A stretch of DNA of 64,000 bases from Rhodospira trueperi (GCF_900101965.1 NZ_FNAP01000002.1:186001-250000), one strand, 5' to 3'. Positions 1-10,624 are shown, counted from the stretch's first letter. Notes: generated by a model from the letters alone, not told the origin. A program made the numbers and translations.

Positions 1-374
1 TTCATCAGCCGACATCAACGAATCCAGCGCGGGGCCAGCAAGTCTCAGGATGAGGGCAGAACACCGGTTGCGGCCGGTGCCGGCCTGTTCTCCTTCCCCC
101 TTCGGCTCTCATATTCACTCTTCTTCCCGCCGAAGCGGCGGCTCTTCGCTCGCGCGACACTGTGACTCGTCATTGCGAACCCCTCATTTCGGAAAAGGGC
201 CGCAATACCAATGGGTTTCACGACATCGGCCTGCGCGATACCCTGTTGATTTAATTGCATATTTAAGAAATGAGGGGATTCCTGAGGGCACGGGGCAGTC
301 CTCCAGACAGCCGAATGGCGGATGAGGGGACTCATCCGCCATTGGCCTGTCTGTGTGCGCTGGTTCGGATCGGA
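1..374. other. Region downstream of ftsZ, no gene seen
   Basis: No convincing coding sequence lies here; the open frames are short or shadows of ftsZ. The stretch holds an 11-mer CGTCATTGCGA at 168-178, identical to the outer arm of the inverted-repeat element at 24330-24433, so it may be a remnant of that family. It also holds an 11-bp inverted repeat, CCCCTCATTTC at 180-190 and GAAATGAGGGG at 267-277, flanking an AT-richer stretch. The strong hairpin at 314-343 is listed separately. The gene beyond ftsZ lies outside the window. Confidence 0.5.
314..343 (-). terminator. Hairpin downstream of ftsZ, likely end of dcw operon
   Basis: A perfect 13-bp stem (AATGGCGGATGAG paired with CTCATCCGCCATT) with a 4-base loop begins 31 bases beyond the ftsZ stop. 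There is no T-run on either side, so it is not a classical intrinsic terminator. It may be a factor-assisted terminator or an mRNA 3'-end stabiliser for the long dcw transcript. Confidence 0.55.
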
Positions 375-2363
375 TCAGTTGGCCTGCCGGCGCAGGAACG
401 CCGGGATTTCAAGCTGATCCTCCTGGTGCGAGGTCACGGGTCGGTCCTCCGGATCGATCCGCATGGGTCCGGGCGCGGCGGACTGGCCGTGGTGACCATG
501 CCGCGCCTCGCCCAGGTGATGACCGTGACCGTGGTCGCGCTCTTCCTCGTCGGCGCGGGCGCGGCCGAACCCGGTCATGCGCTGGAACAGGCTGGGACGC
601 TCGCGGCGGGTCTCGCCGTGCTCGGGGCCGCGGCCGTGGTCCGGGTGATTGTCGCGATCACCGGACCGAGCCGACGGCGCGGCGCGCAGTCCGGGCTGCA
701 TCGCCGCGCGCTGCGGGTCCTGACCCTGGCGCGGCGCCGGGGCATGGGAGTGGGCGGCGTGGCGCTCGGCGTAGCGCGGATCAAGGGCGGTCTGGCCGTG
801 CACCTGACGGGACAGATCGATCTGACCGACCACCTCCGCGTTGCCCTGGCCACCACCGCCGAACGCCTGTCCGGGAGACGGGGCCGCGCCCGGGGTGAGG
901 CGCGCCGCCGGGGCGGACGCCGGCGCCTGGGCCGGGTTCGAATGGGTGGGGGGCTGCGGAATGAAGGCGCGATGGCCGGTCGCCGACGCGGGCGCGTTGG
1001 CGGGCGTGGGTGCGGATCCCGGCTGGGCGCGGAACGGCGGACGGGTGACCTCTCGCGGCGCCGGACGCGGGGCGCCCTGGGCCGGACGGGACGCGGGAGC
1101 GGTGGCGGCAGGGGCCGCGCGGTCCTCGTGCGTCTCCCGGGCAGCCGGCCGGACCTCACCGTCGGAGTCGCTGCCCAGCACCATGGACGGATCAATCAGG
1201 TCGTCGCCCTGCCGGGCCACCGCCGCCGGCCGTTCCGGCGTCGCCGGTTCGGTCTTGGGAGCAGATGCCGGCGCCCGGGCCGCCCGGTCGGCTCCGCCGG
1301 TGGCTGCCGCGACCTTGCTGGCCGCCGCCAGTCCGAGACCGAAGCCGCTGCCGGCAGCGTCGCCGCTGTCGCTCGGGCGGGCCTGGGAGACGGCGTCGAT
1401 GCCGCTGGCCACCACGGAAACCCGCATGGTGCCGTCCAGCGAGGAGTCCAGGCAGGAGCCGAAAATGACGTTGGCGTCCTCGCACTTGATTTCCTCGCGG
1501 ATGCGGTTGGCCGCCTCGTCCAGTTCGTACAGCGTCAGGTCGTTGCCGCCGGTGATGTTGATCAGCACGCCGCGCGCGCCGCGCATGGAGGTTTCCTCCA
1601 GCAGCGGGTTGGCGATGGCGGCCTCGGCGGCCTCGATGGCGCGGTTGTCGCCGCTGGCCTCGCCGGTGCCCATCATGGCCCGGCCCATGTCCATCATCAC
1701 CGTGCGTACGTCGGCGAAGTCCAGGTTAATCAGGCCCGGCATAATCATCAGGTCGGTGACCGAACGCACGCCGGCATAGAGCACGTTGTCGGCCATCTTG
1801 AAGGCATCGGCGAAGGTGGTTTTCTCGTTGGCGACCCGGAACAGGTTCTGGTTGGGGATGATGATCAGGGTATCGACGTACTGCGACAGTTCCTCGATGC
1901 CCCCCTCGGCGAGGCGCATGCGGTGCGAGCCCTCGAACTGGAACGGCTTGGTGACCACGCCGACGGTCAGGATCCCCATGTCGCGGGCGCAGCGCGCCGC
2001 GACCGGCGCCGCGCCGGTGCCGGTGCCGCCGCCCATGCCGGCGGTGATGAAGCACATGTGGCTGCCCTTCAACTCGCTGGCGATGGCCTCATAGCTTTCC
2101 TCGGCGGCGGCGCGGCCGATGTCCGGCCGGGCGCCGGAGCCCAGACCGTGCGTGGTCTCGCCGCCCAACTGGATGCGCCGGTCGGTGCGCGCCTGGGCCA
2201 GCGCTTGGGCGTCGGTGTTGGCGACGACGAACTCGACGCCCTCAAGCCGGGCCTCGATCATGTTGTTGACGGCATTGCCTCCGGCGCCACCCACACCGAT
2301 CACGGTGATACGGGGCTTCATTTGGGGCTCAATGTCGTCAGGCACGCCAAGACTGATGGTCAT
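375..2363 (-). CDS. ftsZ: Cell division GTPase FtsZ
   Basis: Tubulin-like GTPase that polymerises into the cytokinetic Z-ring. The N-terminal core is canonical ([13 protein letters not shown], then the tubulin signature GGGTGTG), and the protein ends with the conserved FtsA-binding peptide [10 protein letters not shown]. At 662 residues it is much longer than the roughly 400-residue enterobacterial form. The extra length is a Pro/Ala/Arg-rich, probably disordered linker between the GTPase core and the C-terminal peptide, a known alphaproteobacterial trait. The ATG at 2363 was chosen because a GGAGG Shine-Dalgarno sits just upstream and the next residues lead straight into the conserved core. 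The frame stays open upstream to an ATG at 2696 that overlaps the ftsA stop (TGATG). Last gene of the dcw cluster. Confidence 0.96.
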   Translation of the reverse strand: MTISLGVPDDIEPQMKPRITVIGVGGAGGNAVNNMIEARLEGVEFVVANTDAQALAQARTDRRIQLGGETTHGLGSGARPDIGRAAAEESYEAIASELKGSHMCFITAGMGGGTGTGAAPVAARCARDMGILTVGVVTKPFQFEGSHRMRLAEGGIEELSQYVDTLIIIPNQNLFRVANEKTTFADAFKMADNVLYAGVRSVTDLMIMPGLINLDFADVRTVMMDMGRAMMGTGEASGDNRAIEAAEAAIANPLLEETSMRGARGVLINITGGNDLTLYELDEAANRIREEIKCEDANVIFGSCLDSSLDGTMRVSVVASGIDAVSQARPSDSGDAAGSGFGLGLAAASKVAAATGGADRAARAPASAPKTEPATPERPAAVARQGDDLIDPSMVLGSDSDGEVRPAARETHEDRAAPAATAPASRPAQGAPRPAPREVTRPPFRAQPGSAPTPANAPASATGHRAFIPQPPTHSNPAQAPASAPAARLTPGAAPSPGQAFGGGGQGNAEVVGQIDLSRQVHGQTALDPRYAERHAAHSHAPAPRQGQDPQRAAMQPGLRAAPSARSGDRDNHPDHGRGPEHGETRRERPSLFQRMTGFGRARADEEERDHGHGHHLGEARHGHHGQSAAPGPMRIDPEDRPVTSHQEDQLEIPAFLRRQAN

Positions 2364-2695
2364 GTTTGCCTCCGTGTGTGTCTCAGGCTGTGTCGGGCGC
2401 GGTGCGTCATGACCGCTTCTCCCGTCTGCTGGGTTGATGGATGATCGGTTGTCCGATTCTTGGTCCGTCGGCCGTGCCGCGGGTGTGGGGACCGGGGGGG
2501 TAGGGAGGACCGCGCCTTCTGTCGCGAGCCCGGGTCCGGTCGTGTTCGTGTCGGTGGGCTCCGCCGTGGCGGCGAAGTCCGAAGGGTCCTGCCCGGTGCC
2601 GGCGGTCGGAAACCGCTCGGGTCCGTCCATGGCCTCGGGGGCCGGGGCGGACGCGGCGCCGGCCAGTTCGAAAAGGTCGTCACCGGGATGGGTCA

Positions 2696-4000
2696 TCAGA
2701 AATTCTCCCTCAGCCAGCGGCCGATGCGGTGAACCGGCGCGAACAGCCCGCCGGAGCGGGGTGGTTCGTCCAGGATCGGCCGTTCGACATGGTCCTGAAC
2801 GGCGTGACTCAGCAGGCCGGCACAGGTCGCGAACGCGGGGCCCGCAGCGCTGTCGGCCAGATTGTGCAGACGCAGCGGCCGACCCGGCCGGACCTGCTTG
2901 TCCAGAATATGCTCGGCCAACTCCCGCACCCCGGGAAGCTGGCTGGCGCCGCCGGTCAGCACGGCGCGGCGCCCGGCGATGCGGTCCACGCCGGCGGCGG
3001 CGAGGTGGGCGCGCACCAGTTCCAGGGTTTCCTCGACGCGGGGGCGGATGACCTGCACCAGATAGGAGCGCGGGATCTCCAGGGCCGGCTGATCCTCGTC
3101 CTCGCCGACCAGGGGTACGCGCAGGATTTCGCGGGCGTCGGCGGGCGAGGTCAGGGTCGCGCCGTACATGGTCTTGAGCCGTTCGGCCATGGCCAGCGGG
3201 GTGGACAGGCCCTGGGCGATGTCGTTGGTGACGTGGCCGCCGCCGACGCCGATGACGCCGACGTGAATGACGTGGCCGCCCAGGAAGACGCCGACGGACG
3301 TCGTTCCCCCGCCCATGTCGATGACCGTGGCCCCCAGGTCGCGCTCGTCCTCCACCAGCGAGGCCAGCCCGGCGGCGTAAGGCGCGGCCACGCGGCTGTC
3401 CACGTCCAACTCGCAGCGCTCGATCACGGTGGACAGGTTGCGCAGTGGCCCGGCGGCGGCCGAGACCAGATGCATGCGCGCGCCCAGGCGCTCTCCGTAC
3501 ATGCCGCGCGGATCAAGCACGCCGTCGGTGCCGTCGATGGTGTAGCCGACCGGGATGCAGTGCAGCAGCTCGCGGTCGGGATCGCTCGGTTGCTGGCCGC
3601 CGCAGGCGAGGATGCGGCGCACGTCGGCGTCGCGGATCTGATGTCCGGCCACCGCCATTTCCACGTCGATGCGCCGGCTTTCCGGATCGCCGCCGGAGAC
3701 GGCCACCACCACGCCGTCGATGTGCTCGCCCGCCATGTCCTCGGCGCGGGCGACGGCCTTGCGGATGGCCGTGGCGACCTCGTCCAGATTGGCGACGCGT
3801 CCCGAGCGGACCCCGCGCGATTGATGGTGCCCGACGCCGAGCACGCGCAGCCCGCCGCCGGACTCGTCGGCCCGGGCGATGAAGCACGCCACCTTGGTGG
3901 TGCCGACATCAAGCGCCGCGATCAGCCCGCCCCGGCGCCGCCATGCGGGCGGGGGCGCGTCTGAATGCCGGTCTCGGTCGGTTCGGGTCAGCATCAGCAT
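2696..4000 (-). CDS. ftsA: Cell division protein FtsA
   Basis: Actin-fold ATPase that anchors FtsZ filaments to the inner membrane and recruits later divisome proteins. The 434-residue product has the phosphate-1 loop LDVGTTKV near residue 30, a second phosphate motif [13 protein letters not shown], and ends with a basic, amphipathic-looking GRWLRENF as expected for the membrane-targeting helix. The ATG at 4000 lies six bases beyond the ftsQ stop and has a CAGGAGA ribosome site; the frame runs open upstream through ftsQ but has no FtsA homology there. Its TGA overlaps an ATG in the frame of ftsZ. Confidence 0.95.
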   Translation of the reverse strand: MLMLTRTDRDRHSDAPPPAWRRRGGLIAALDVGTTKVACFIARADESGGGLRVLGVGHHQSRGVRSGRVANLDEVATAIRKAVARAEDMAGEHIDGVVVAVSGGDPESRRIDVEMAVAGHQIRDADVRRILACGGQQPSDPDRELLHCIPVGYTIDGTDGVLDPRGMYGERLGARMHLVSAAAGPLRNLSTVIERCELDVDSRVAAPYAAGLASLVEDERDLGATVIDMGGGTTSVGVFLGGHVIHVGVIGVGGGHVTNDIAQGLSTPLAMAERLKTMYGATLTSPADAREILRVPLVGEDEDQPALEIPRSYLVQVIRPRVEETLELVRAHLAAAGVDRIAGRRAVLTGGASQLPGVRELAEHILDKQVRPGRPLRLHNLADSAAGPAFATCAGLLSHAVQDHVERPILDEPPRSGGLFAPVHRIGRWLRENF

Positions 4001-4005
4001 GGCGG

Positions 4006-4977
4006 TCAGGTCTCCTGTCCCGACGTGGACACCAGAACGCGGGGCGCGTTGGCCGGCGCGCCCGGCGCCGTCTCGCCGTCTCCGCCGACGCGGCCGGGTG
4101 AGCGCGGGCGCACCACCAGCCGGTCGGGCAGGCGCAGATCGACCCGGTCGATGTCGCGCGCCAGCAGGTTGGTGTCCCGGTCCAGCGCCGCCAGCCGGCG
4201 CCACGCGGCGCCCGGGTTGGTTTCCGGCAGGCGTACGTCGATTCCGCTCTCGATCCCGTCCAGGCGCACCGTCCAGCGCCGCCGGTCCACCCAGGTCGCG
4301 GCCCGCACCCGCTGGGCCAGCCGCGGCTCGGTGGCCAGCAGGTCCATCAACGAAGGCGCCACCCTCGGCGCGTCCTCGCCGACGATCAGCGGCAGGTCGG
4401 CGAACGGCCGGGTGTCCACCTCCAGCCATGTGCCGGTGCTGTCGATCAGCGCGTAGTCGCCCTCGGATGAACGCTGCCACAGCGCCAGCGGATTGCGTTC
4501 GGTCAGCACGACATGGATGGTATCCGGCAGGCGCCGTTCGACGCGCGCCTGGGCCACCCAGGGCAGGGCCTCGACCCGGGCGCGGGCGGCGTGCGGATCG
4601 AAGCTCAGGATGGGCTCGCCGCGCGCCGTTCCCAAGGCGCCCAGCAGCCGGGCCGGTTCGGTGCGGATGCGGCCCTCGACGGTGACGGAGCGCACCACCA
4701 GACCGCCGCGCACGGCCACGCGTTCCAGCGCCGCGCCGGCGACGTCGATCTGGCGGCCGACGACCCCGGACTGCCAGACCCAGACGCCGGCGCCGGTGAC
4801 CGCGAGCAGAACCAGCAGGCCGGCGGTCAGCCGCATGGCCTGCACCATCGCCGACCACGTCGGCAGACGACGCCGGGTCGCGGTGCGCCGTGTCTTCTTG
4901 CCGCGTCCGGTGTTTTGTCGTCCGCGTCCCGCGCGGCCCTTGGCGTTACGTGCTCCGCCGAAGCTCAGCCATCGCAT
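4006..4977 (-). CDS. ftsQ: Cell division protein FtsQ
   Basis: Bitopic divisome protein of the FtsQ/DivIB family, scaffolding FtsL/FtsB and later proteins. The 323 residues show a long basic cytoplasmic tail (about 45 residues, very Arg-rich), one membrane helix at about 49-70 (LTAGLLVLLAVTGAGVWVW), a POTRA domain beginning near VRSVTVEGR, and the FtsQ beta domain with the family motif RRLPDTIHVVLTERNPLALW. The C-terminus is a Pro/Gly-rich extension. The start ATG lies inside the end of ddl (13-base overlap) with GGAGG in front. Confidence 0.93.
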   Translation of the reverse strand: MRWLSFGGARNAKGRAGRGRQNTGRGKKTRRTATRRRLPTWSAMVQAMRLTAGLLVLLAVTGAGVWVWQSGVVGRQIDVAGAALERVAVRGGLVVRSVTVEGRIRTEPARLLGALGTARGEPILSFDPHAARARVEALPWVAQARVERRLPDTIHVVLTERNPLALWQRSSEGDYALIDSTGTWLEVDTRPFADLPLIVGEDAPRVAPSLMDLLATEPRLAQRVRAATWVDRRRWTVRLDGIESGIDVRLPETNPGAAWRRLAALDRDTNLLARDIDRVDLRLPDRLVVRPRSPGRVGGDGETAPGAPANAPRVLVSTSGQET

Positions 4978-5891
4978 GTCGCTGCCTCCACCATCCAGAC
5001 GCAGAGATCGGGAAACGAAATCCCGATGAGCGCCGCCTGTTCCGGCACCAGGGACGTCGCCGTCATGCCCGGTTGCGTATTGACCTCAAGCACATAAAGG
5101 GTCTCGCCGTCGTAGCGCAGATCGGCGCGGCTCACGCCCCGGCAGCCCAGCGACCGGTGCGCGCGCGCGGCCATGTCCAGGCAGGCCTCGGTGACGTCGG
5201 GTGGCAGGTCCGCCGGCAGCACGTGCCGCGAGCCGCCGGCCACGTACTTGGCGTCGTAGTCGTAAAACCCGCGCGCTGTGGTGATCTCGGTGACCGCCAT
5301 CGGCTTGGCGCTCTCGCCCTCGCCCATCACGGCGACGGTCAGTTCACGGCCGGGGATGAAGCGCTCGACCATGGCGCGGCGGCCGAACGGCCAGTCCGCG
5401 CGCAGGCGTTCCAGGACGTTGCTGCCCTCCTGGATCACGTAGACGTCGACGCTGGAGCCCTCGTTCAGCGGCTTGACGACGTAGGGCCGCGCCATCGGCT
5501 CGACCGCCGGGTCGGCGAAGGCGTCGCACCCGACGACCACGTGATCGGCCACCGGAAGGCCGGCGGCGGCGAACGCCGCCTTGGCCGTGGGCTTGTCCAT
5601 GGCCATGGCGCTGGCCAGCGCCCCGGAGTGCGTGTAGGGCAGACCCAGGATGTCCAGCAGGCCCTGGATGCGCCCGTCCTCGCCGTAGCGGCCATGCAGG
5701 GCGTTGAAGACCACGTCCGGGCGACTGTCGCGCAACACGCGCAGCAACGCGTCCGTGTCGCGGGTGACGTCGTACCCGGTGACCGTGTAGCCGGCCTGCT
5801 CCAGCGCGGCGATGGCGGCCGCGCCGCTGTTCAGCGAGACCTCGCGCTCTGCGGAGAAGCCGCCCATCAGGACCGTGACGCGCCGGCTCAT
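4965..5891 (-). CDS. ddl: D-alanine--D-alanine ligase
   Basis: Cytoplasmic ATP-grasp enzyme making D-Ala-D-Ala for MurF. The 308-residue DdlB-size protein begins with VTVLMGGFSAEREVSLNSG (family N-terminal motif), has NALHGRYGEDGRIQGLL and LPYTHSG in the first domain, and carries the ATP-grasp region with EGSSVDV, ERFIPGRELTVAV and the metal-binding C-terminal LEVNTQPGMT. Start ATG overlaps the murB stop as ATGA. It sits between murB and ftsQ, the usual dcw position. Confidence 0.95.
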   Translation of the reverse strand: MSRRVTVLMGGFSAEREVSLNSGAAAIAALEQAGYTVTGYDVTRDTDALLRVLRDSRPDVVFNALHGRYGEDGRIQGLLDILGLPYTHSGALASAMAMDKPTAKAAFAAAGLPVADHVVVGCDAFADPAVEPMARPYVVKPLNEGSSVDVYVIQEGSNVLERLRADWPFGRRAMVERFIPGRELTVAVMGEGESAKPMAVTEITTARGFYDYDAKYVAGGSRHVLPADLPPDVTEACLDMAARAHRSLGCRGVSRADLRYDGETLYVLEVNTQPGMTATSLVPEQAALIGISFPDLCVWMVEAATCDG

Positions 5892-6841
5892 GACACACCT
5901 CCCGGACCGAAACCCGGCAGCGGATCGCCGATGCGGCGGATTTCCCAGCGCAGGTCGGTGCCGCTGGCCTCGCGCACGCGGCGCCGCACCTCCTCGCCCA
6001 GTCCCTCCAGGTCGGCGGCGGTGGCCTCACCGGTGTTGATGAGGAAGTTGCAGTGCTTCTCGGAGACCTGGGCGCCGCCGCGCCTCAGGCCGCGACAGCC
6101 GGCGCGGTCGATCAGTTCCCAAGCCTTGCAGCAGGACGGGTTGGCGAAGGTCGAACCGCCGGTGCGGCCCCGGGTCGGCTGGCTTGCCGCGCGCGAGGCT
6201 CCGATGGCCTCCATGCGGCCGGCGATCTCCACCGGGTTGCCGGGCTTGAGCTTGAAAACCGCCGACAGGAAGATCCAGTCTTCCGGCGCGCCGCAATGGC
6301 GGTAGGACAAATGAAGCTCGTCGCCGGACACCTCGAACAGGGTGCCCCGCCGGTCCGCCACGCGGGCCGAGACGAGGCACCCCTTGACGTCGTGATCGTA
6401 CGCGCCCGCGTTCATCCGCAGGCCGCCGCCGATGGTGCCGGGAATGCCGGAGAAGAACTCGAGCCCCGACAGACCGGCGGCGAGCGCGACCTTGGCCACC
6501 GTGGCGTCCAGCGCGCCCGCCCCGGCAATGACGTGGGTGCCCTCGACGTGCACGTCGGCGAACGGGCCGGCCAGCCGCACCACGAGCCCACGCACGCCGC
6601 CGTCCCGCACCAAAAGGTTGGAGCCCACGCCGATCACGGTGGCCGGCACGTCGTCGGGCAGGGCCGCCAGCAGCGCCGCCAGATCCTCGGCGTCGGCGGG
6701 ACGGAACAGCACCTCGGCCGGGCCGCCGACCCGGAACCAGGTGTAGGAGGCCAGCGGCGCATCCGCGCGCAGCCGGCCGCGCACGGGCGGCAGGCGTTCG
6801 ATCAGGTGCGCCGGAGCTTCCAGATGATACGCGGGCATCAT
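5888..6841 (-). CDS. murB: UDP-N-acetylenolpyruvoylglucosamine reductase MurB
   Basis: FAD/NADPH-dependent reductase completing UDP-MurNAc synthesis. FAD-binding motifs are visible: [15 protein letters not shown] near residue 34, [12 protein letters not shown] (71-82), [18 protein letters not shown] (131-148). The later GSTFANP supplies the catalytic Ser, and its arrangement resembles the type II (Bacillus-like) enzymes common in alphaproteobacteria. The ATG at 6841 follows a GGGAGG site and overlaps the murC TGA; the frame continues upstream without homology. 317 residues. Confidence 0.94.
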   Translation of the reverse strand: MMPAYHLEAPAHLIERLPPVRGRLRADAPLASYTWFRVGGPAEVLFRPADAEDLAALLAALPDDVPATVIGVGSNLLVRDGGVRGLVVRLAGPFADVHVEGTHVIAGAGALDATVAKVALAAGLSGLEFFSGIPGTIGGGLRMNAGAYDHDVKGCLVSARVADRRGTLFEVSGDELHLSYRHCGAPEDWIFLSAVFKLKPGNPVEIAGRMEAIGASRAASQPTRGRTGGSTFANPSCCKAWELIDRAGCRGLRRGGAQVSEKHCNFLINTGEATAADLEGLGEEVRRRVREASGTDLRWEIRRIGDPLPGFGPGGVS

Positions 6842-8289
6842 AGGCGTCCTCCCGTCCCGGTGGGGCGGCGGCCTGCCGTGTCGCCAAGGGCCTGCAACTG
6901 ACCGGGCAGGGCGTTGGCCCAGCCCGAGATGGTGCCGGCGCCCAGGCACATCACCAGATCACCGGGCCTGGCCATGCCGGCGACGGTCTCCGGTAGGCTG
7001 TCCGGTCCCGCCAGCGCGGTGACGTTGCGGTGCCCGTGGGTGCGCAGGCCGTCCACCAGGGCGTCGCGGTCGATGCCGGGGATGGGCGCCTCTCCGGCCG
7101 GGTAGACGTCGGCCACCAGAACCTCGTCGGCATCGTTGAAGCAGGTGCAGAAGTCCTCGAACAGCGCCTGAAGCCGGGTGTAGCGGTGCGGCTGCACCAC
7201 CGCGATCACCCGATGCTCGCCGGCCACCTCGCGGGCGCCGCCCAGCACGGCGGCGATTTCCACAGGGTGGTGACCGTAGTCGTCAACGATGGTCACGCCG
7301 TTCCAGGTTCCGGTCCGGGTGAAGCGGCGCCGCACCCCCTTGAAGCCGGCCAGTCCGGCCCGGATGGTCTCGGCGGGGATGCCCATTTCGTGACCGATGG
7401 CCACGGCGGCCAGCGCGTTCTGGACGTTGTGGCGTCCGAACATGGGCAGGAACAGATCCGGCATGGTCGCGCTGGTGCCGGTCGCGCGGTCGGTCAGCAC
7501 CGCTTCGAAGCGCGCGCCCTCGGCGCCGCGCCGCAGGTTCACGGCGCGCACGTCGGCCTGGGGGCTGAAGCCGTAGGTGACGATCTTGCGGTCGAGCACC
7601 TCCGGGATCAGCGACTGCACCTCCGGATGGTCGATGCACAGCGTGGCGAACCCGTAGAAGGGCAGGTTCTGGACGAAGGTCTTGTAGGCCTCGCGCATGC
7701 GCTCGAAGCTGCCGTAGAAGTCCAGGTGCTCCGCGTCCATGTTGGTGACGACGCCGATGGTCGCCGGTAGCTTGGTGAAGGTGCCGTCGCTCTCGTCGGC
7801 CTCCACCACCATCCAGTCGCCGTGACCCAGATAGGCGTTGGTGCCGCGCGCGTTGAGGATGCCGCCGTTGATGACGGTGGGGTCGAAGCCGGCCGCTTCC
7901 AGCAGCGCGGCGACCATCGACGTGGTGGTGGTCTTGCCGTGAGTGCCGCCGATGGCGATGGCCCACTTCAGGCGCATCAACTCGCCCAGCATCTCGGCGC
8001 GGCGCACCACCGGCACGAGGCGGGCGCGGGCGGCGTCCACCTCCGGATTGCCGCCCTTCACCGCCGACGAGATCACCACCACCTGGGCTTCGCCCAGATT
8101 GGCGGCGTCATGGCCGACGGTGATCCGCACGCCCAGATCCCGCAGGCGCTTGACGTTGGCGTTCTCGGACAGGTCGCTGCCCTGGACCGCATAGCCCAGG
8201 TTGTGCAGCACCTCGGCGATGCCGCTCATGCCGATGCCGCCGATGCCCACGAAGTGGATGGGGCCGATATCAAGGGGCAGGGCTCTCAC
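6838..8289 (-). CDS. murC: UDP-N-acetylmuramate--L-alanine ligase MurC
   Basis: ATP-dependent Mur ligase adding L-Ala to UDP-MurNAc. It has the N-terminal nucleotide-sugar motif [14 protein letters not shown] (from about 15), the P-loop [11 protein letters not shown] (114-124), EADESDGTF and the ligase motif [10 protein letters not shown]. The start is GTG at 8289, overlapping the murG TGA (GTGA) and preceded by GGGAGA; the 483-residue length fits the family. The frame continues upstream inside murG without homology. Confidence 0.95.
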   Translation of the reverse strand: MRALPLDIGPIHFVGIGGIGMSGIAEVLHNLGYAVQGSDLSENANVKRLRDLGVRITVGHDAANLGEAQVVVISSAVKGGNPEVDAARARLVPVVRRAEMLGELMRLKWAIAIGGTHGKTTTTSMVAALLEAAGFDPTVINGGILNARGTNAYLGHGDWMVVEADESDGTFTKLPATIGVVTNMDAEHLDFYGSFERMREAYKTFVQNLPFYGFATLCIDHPEVQSLIPEVLDRKIVTYGFSPQADVRAVNLRRGAEGARFEAVLTDRATGTSATMPDLFLPMFGRHNVQNALAAVAIGHEMGIPAETIRAGLAGFKGVRRRFTRTGTWNGVTIVDDYGHHPVEIAAVLGGAREVAGEHRVIAVVQPHRYTRLQALFEDFCTCFNDADEVLVADVYPAGEAPIPGIDRDALVDGLRTHGHRNVTALAGPDSLPETVAGMARPGDLVMCLGAGTISGWANALPGQLQALGDTAGRRPTGTGGRL

Positions 8290-9392
8290 GCGGCGGTCTC
8301 CCGGGTCGGTGTGAGGGACAGGACGAGGTCGGCGAGGCGCTCGGCGGCGTCCGGGCGGCCGAGATCGCGGGCGTTCGCGGCGGCGGCGGCGAGGGCCGCG
8401 CCGTCGCTCAGCAGCGCGGCGAGGCGGGCCGACAGGGTGGCGACGTCGAGGCTGTCCTGGGGGGCCAGCCACGCGGCGCCGGCCGCGTCCAGCGCGCGGG
8501 CGTTGGCGGTCTGGTGGTCGTCGGTGGCGAACGGAAACGGGATCAGCAGCGCCGGCCGGCCGACACAGGTCAGTTCCGCCACCGTCGAGGCCCCGGCGCG
8601 GCAGATCACCAGATGCGCCGCCGCCAACCGCTGCGGCATGTCCTCGAAGAAGGTCTCCGTCTCCGCCGTGATGCCGGCCTCGGCATAGGCGGCGCGGCCG
8701 CGTTCCAGGTCTTCCGGGCGGCATTGCTGGGCCACCGCCAGCCGGCCGCGCAGCTCATTGGGCAGCGCCGCCAGCGCCGCCGGCACCAGATCGGTCAGGG
8801 CGCGCGCGCCCTGGCTGCCCCCGGTCACCAACAGCCGGATCGGCCCGGCCTCGCCCGGCGACGCATAGGGCGTCTCGCGCGCCGTGAGGATGCCGGCGCG
8901 CACCGGATTGCCGACATGGCGCCCCTTGCCCGGCGGCAGGAAGCGCACGGCGGGCAGGGCGGTCGCCACCGCGCTCGCGCGCTTGGCCAGCATGCGGTTG
9001 GCGCGGCCGAGCACGGCGTTCTGTTCGTGGATCACGCTCGGGCGCTTCAGGCCGCTGGCCGCCACCACGGCCGGGAACGAGGCATAGCCGCCGAAGCCGA
9101 CCACCACGTCGGGCTTCAGTTGGGTGAGCAGCGGCCACGCCTGGAACACGCCCTTGGACAGCTTCAGCATGCCGGACAGGCGTCCGCCCAGGCCGCGCCC
9201 GGCGATGCCGCCGGCCTCGACCCGCCACGTTTCCAGCCGGCCGAGCGTACCGCCGTACTCCTGGCCGCGCACATCGGTCATCAGGCCGAGACGACAGCCG
9301 CGCGCCTCCAGCACACCGGCCAGCGCCTCCGCCGGGAAGACGTGGCCGCCGGTGCCGCCGGCCGCCAGCAGAATGAAGGGGGAGTCGGTCAT
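8286..9392 (-). CDS. murG: Lipid II synthase MurG (GlcNAc transferase)
   Basis: Membrane-associated GT28 glycosyltransferase that adds GlcNAc to lipid I on the cytoplasmic face. Residues 12-17 are the GGTGGH loop, followed by [13 protein letters not shown] and the donor-binding C-domain motifs TGGSQGA and [11 protein letters not shown], then [14 protein letters not shown]. The ATG at 9392 has a GGGAGGAG site and an ATGA overlap with the ftsW stop. 368 residues. Confidence 0.96.
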   Translation of the reverse strand: MTDSPFILLAAGGTGGHVFPAEALAGVLEARGCRLGLMTDVRGQEYGGTLGRLETWRVEAGGIAGRGLGGRLSGMLKLSKGVFQAWPLLTQLKPDVVVGFGGYASFPAVVAASGLKRPSVIHEQNAVLGRANRMLAKRASAVATALPAVRFLPPGKGRHVGNPVRAGILTARETPYASPGEAGPIRLLVTGGSQGARALTDLVPAALAALPNELRGRLAVAQQCRPEDLERGRAAYAEAGITAETETFFEDMPQRLAAAHLVICRAGASTVAELTCVGRPALLIPFPFATDDHQTANARALDAAGAAWLAPQDSLDVATLSARLAALLSDGAALAAAAANARDLGRPDAAERLADLVLSLTPTRETAA

Positions 9393-10624
9393 GGCCGCTC
9401 CTCCCATCGCGCGCGGCGCCGGGTCAGCGCCAGAATCATCCCGGTGGCCAGCGCTACCCCGATCATCGACGAGCCGCCGTAGCTGAGGAACGGCAGCGTC
9501 ATGCCCTTGGTCGGCATCATGTTCAGGCTAGAGGCCATGTTGATGACCGTCTGCATGGCCAGTTGCACCGACAGGCCGCCCACCGCCAGCATGACGAACA
9601 GGTCGCGCGCCTCCATGGCCCGGGTCAGCGCGCGCAGGATCAGCACCGCGAACAGCGCCACCACCAGCAGACACAGCCACAGTCCGAACTCCTCGCCGGC
9701 CACGGCGAAGATGAAGTCGGTGTGGGCGTCGGGCAGGTCTTCCTTGACGCGGCCCTCGCCTGGACCGCGCCCGAACAGGCCGCCGTCGGCGAACGCCTTC
9801 ATGGACTGGAGCACCTGATAGCTGTCGCCGCTGTCGGGATCGAGGAAGCGGTCGACCCGATAGGCCACATGCGGGAACATGAAATAGGCGCCCACCGCGC
9901 CACCCAGCCCGAGCGCGCCGATCAGCGCCACCCAGGCCAAGGACAGGCCGGCCATGAACATCTGCGCGCACCAGATCGCGGCGACCACCAGCGTCATGCC
10001 CACATCGGGCTGCGACAGCAGGATGCCGCAGACGATCACCAGCAGCATGATGGAGATGACGGTGCCGGGAACGTCTTCCGACTGGGCCTTGGCGGACAGC
10101 ATCCAGGCCACCACGACGGCGAAGAACGGCTTGAGCATCTCGGACGGCTGCACCGTGAACCCGGGCAATGCCAGCCAGCGCGTCGCGCCGTTGGTCACGG
10201 GACCGATCACCAGCGTGAGCGCCAGCAGGACCAGGGTCGCGCCGAACCCCGCCACGGCCAGCCGGCGCACGCCGCGCGGCGACAGCAGGGAGACGGCAAA
10301 CAAGACCGTCAGCCCGAGCGGCAGGAACAGCATCTGCCGCTGCACGAAATGGAAGGTGTCGGCGTTGATGCGGCCGGCGGCCGGGGGGCCGGCGGCCAGG
10401 ATCAGCACCATGCCGATGACCGCCAGCAGGATCACGGTGGCCAGGATCAGGTGATCGACGGACGACCACCAGCGGCCGATGACGCTGCCGTCGGCGGGAC
10501 GGAGCCGGACCCGATGGGCATGGCCGCCCATGCCCGCCGCCGGCGTCGGCGGCGGCGCCACGCCCGGCCCGGACGACGCGGTGGCCGGCGTCGGGGACAG
10601 TGCTGTGCGGCGGCGCGCGCTCAT
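9389..10624 (-). CDS. ftsW: Septal peptidoglycan polymerase FtsW
   Basis: SEDS-family multipass membrane glycosyltransferase that polymerises lipid II at the septum with FtsI. After a Pro/Ala/Arg-rich cytoplasmic tail of about 45 residues, some ten hydrophobic segments follow with SEDS landmarks: GATRWLALPGFTVQPSE, SQPDVGMT, the extracellular HTDFIFAVAGEEFG, and the terminal GMTLPFLSYGGSS. Start ATG overlaps the murD stop (ATGA). Confidence 0.95.
   Translation of the reverse strand: MSARRRTALSPTPATASSGPGVAPPPTPAAGMGGHAHRVRLRPADGSVIGRWWSSVDHLILATVILLAVIGMVLILAAGPPAAGRINADTFHFVQRQMLFLPLGLTVLFAVSLLSPRGVRRLAVAGFGATLVLLALTLVIGPVTNGATRWLALPGFTVQPSEMLKPFFAVVVAWMLSAKAQSEDVPGTVISIMLLVIVCGILLSQPDVGMTLVVAAIWCAQMFMAGLSLAWVALIGALGLGGAVGAYFMFPHVAYRVDRFLDPDSGDSYQVLQSMKAFADGGLFGRGPGEGRVKEDLPDAHTDFIFAVAGEEFGLWLCLLVVALFAVLILRALTRAMEARDLFVMLAVGGLSVQLAMQTVINMASSLNMMPTKGMTLPFLSYGGSSMIGVALATGMILALTRRRARWEERP

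Noticed and set aside
270-2444. A ~720-codon plus-strand open frame opposite ftsZ
   Set aside because: Antisense shadow of ftsZ and its low-complexity linker; no domain, no ribosome site.
3998-4858. The ftsA frame remains open upstream through ftsQ to 4858, suggesting a longer FtsA or fusion
   Set aside because: The upstream part is out-of-frame ftsQ sequence with no homology, while the ATG at 4000 has a good ribosome site and starts at the family's usual N-terminus.
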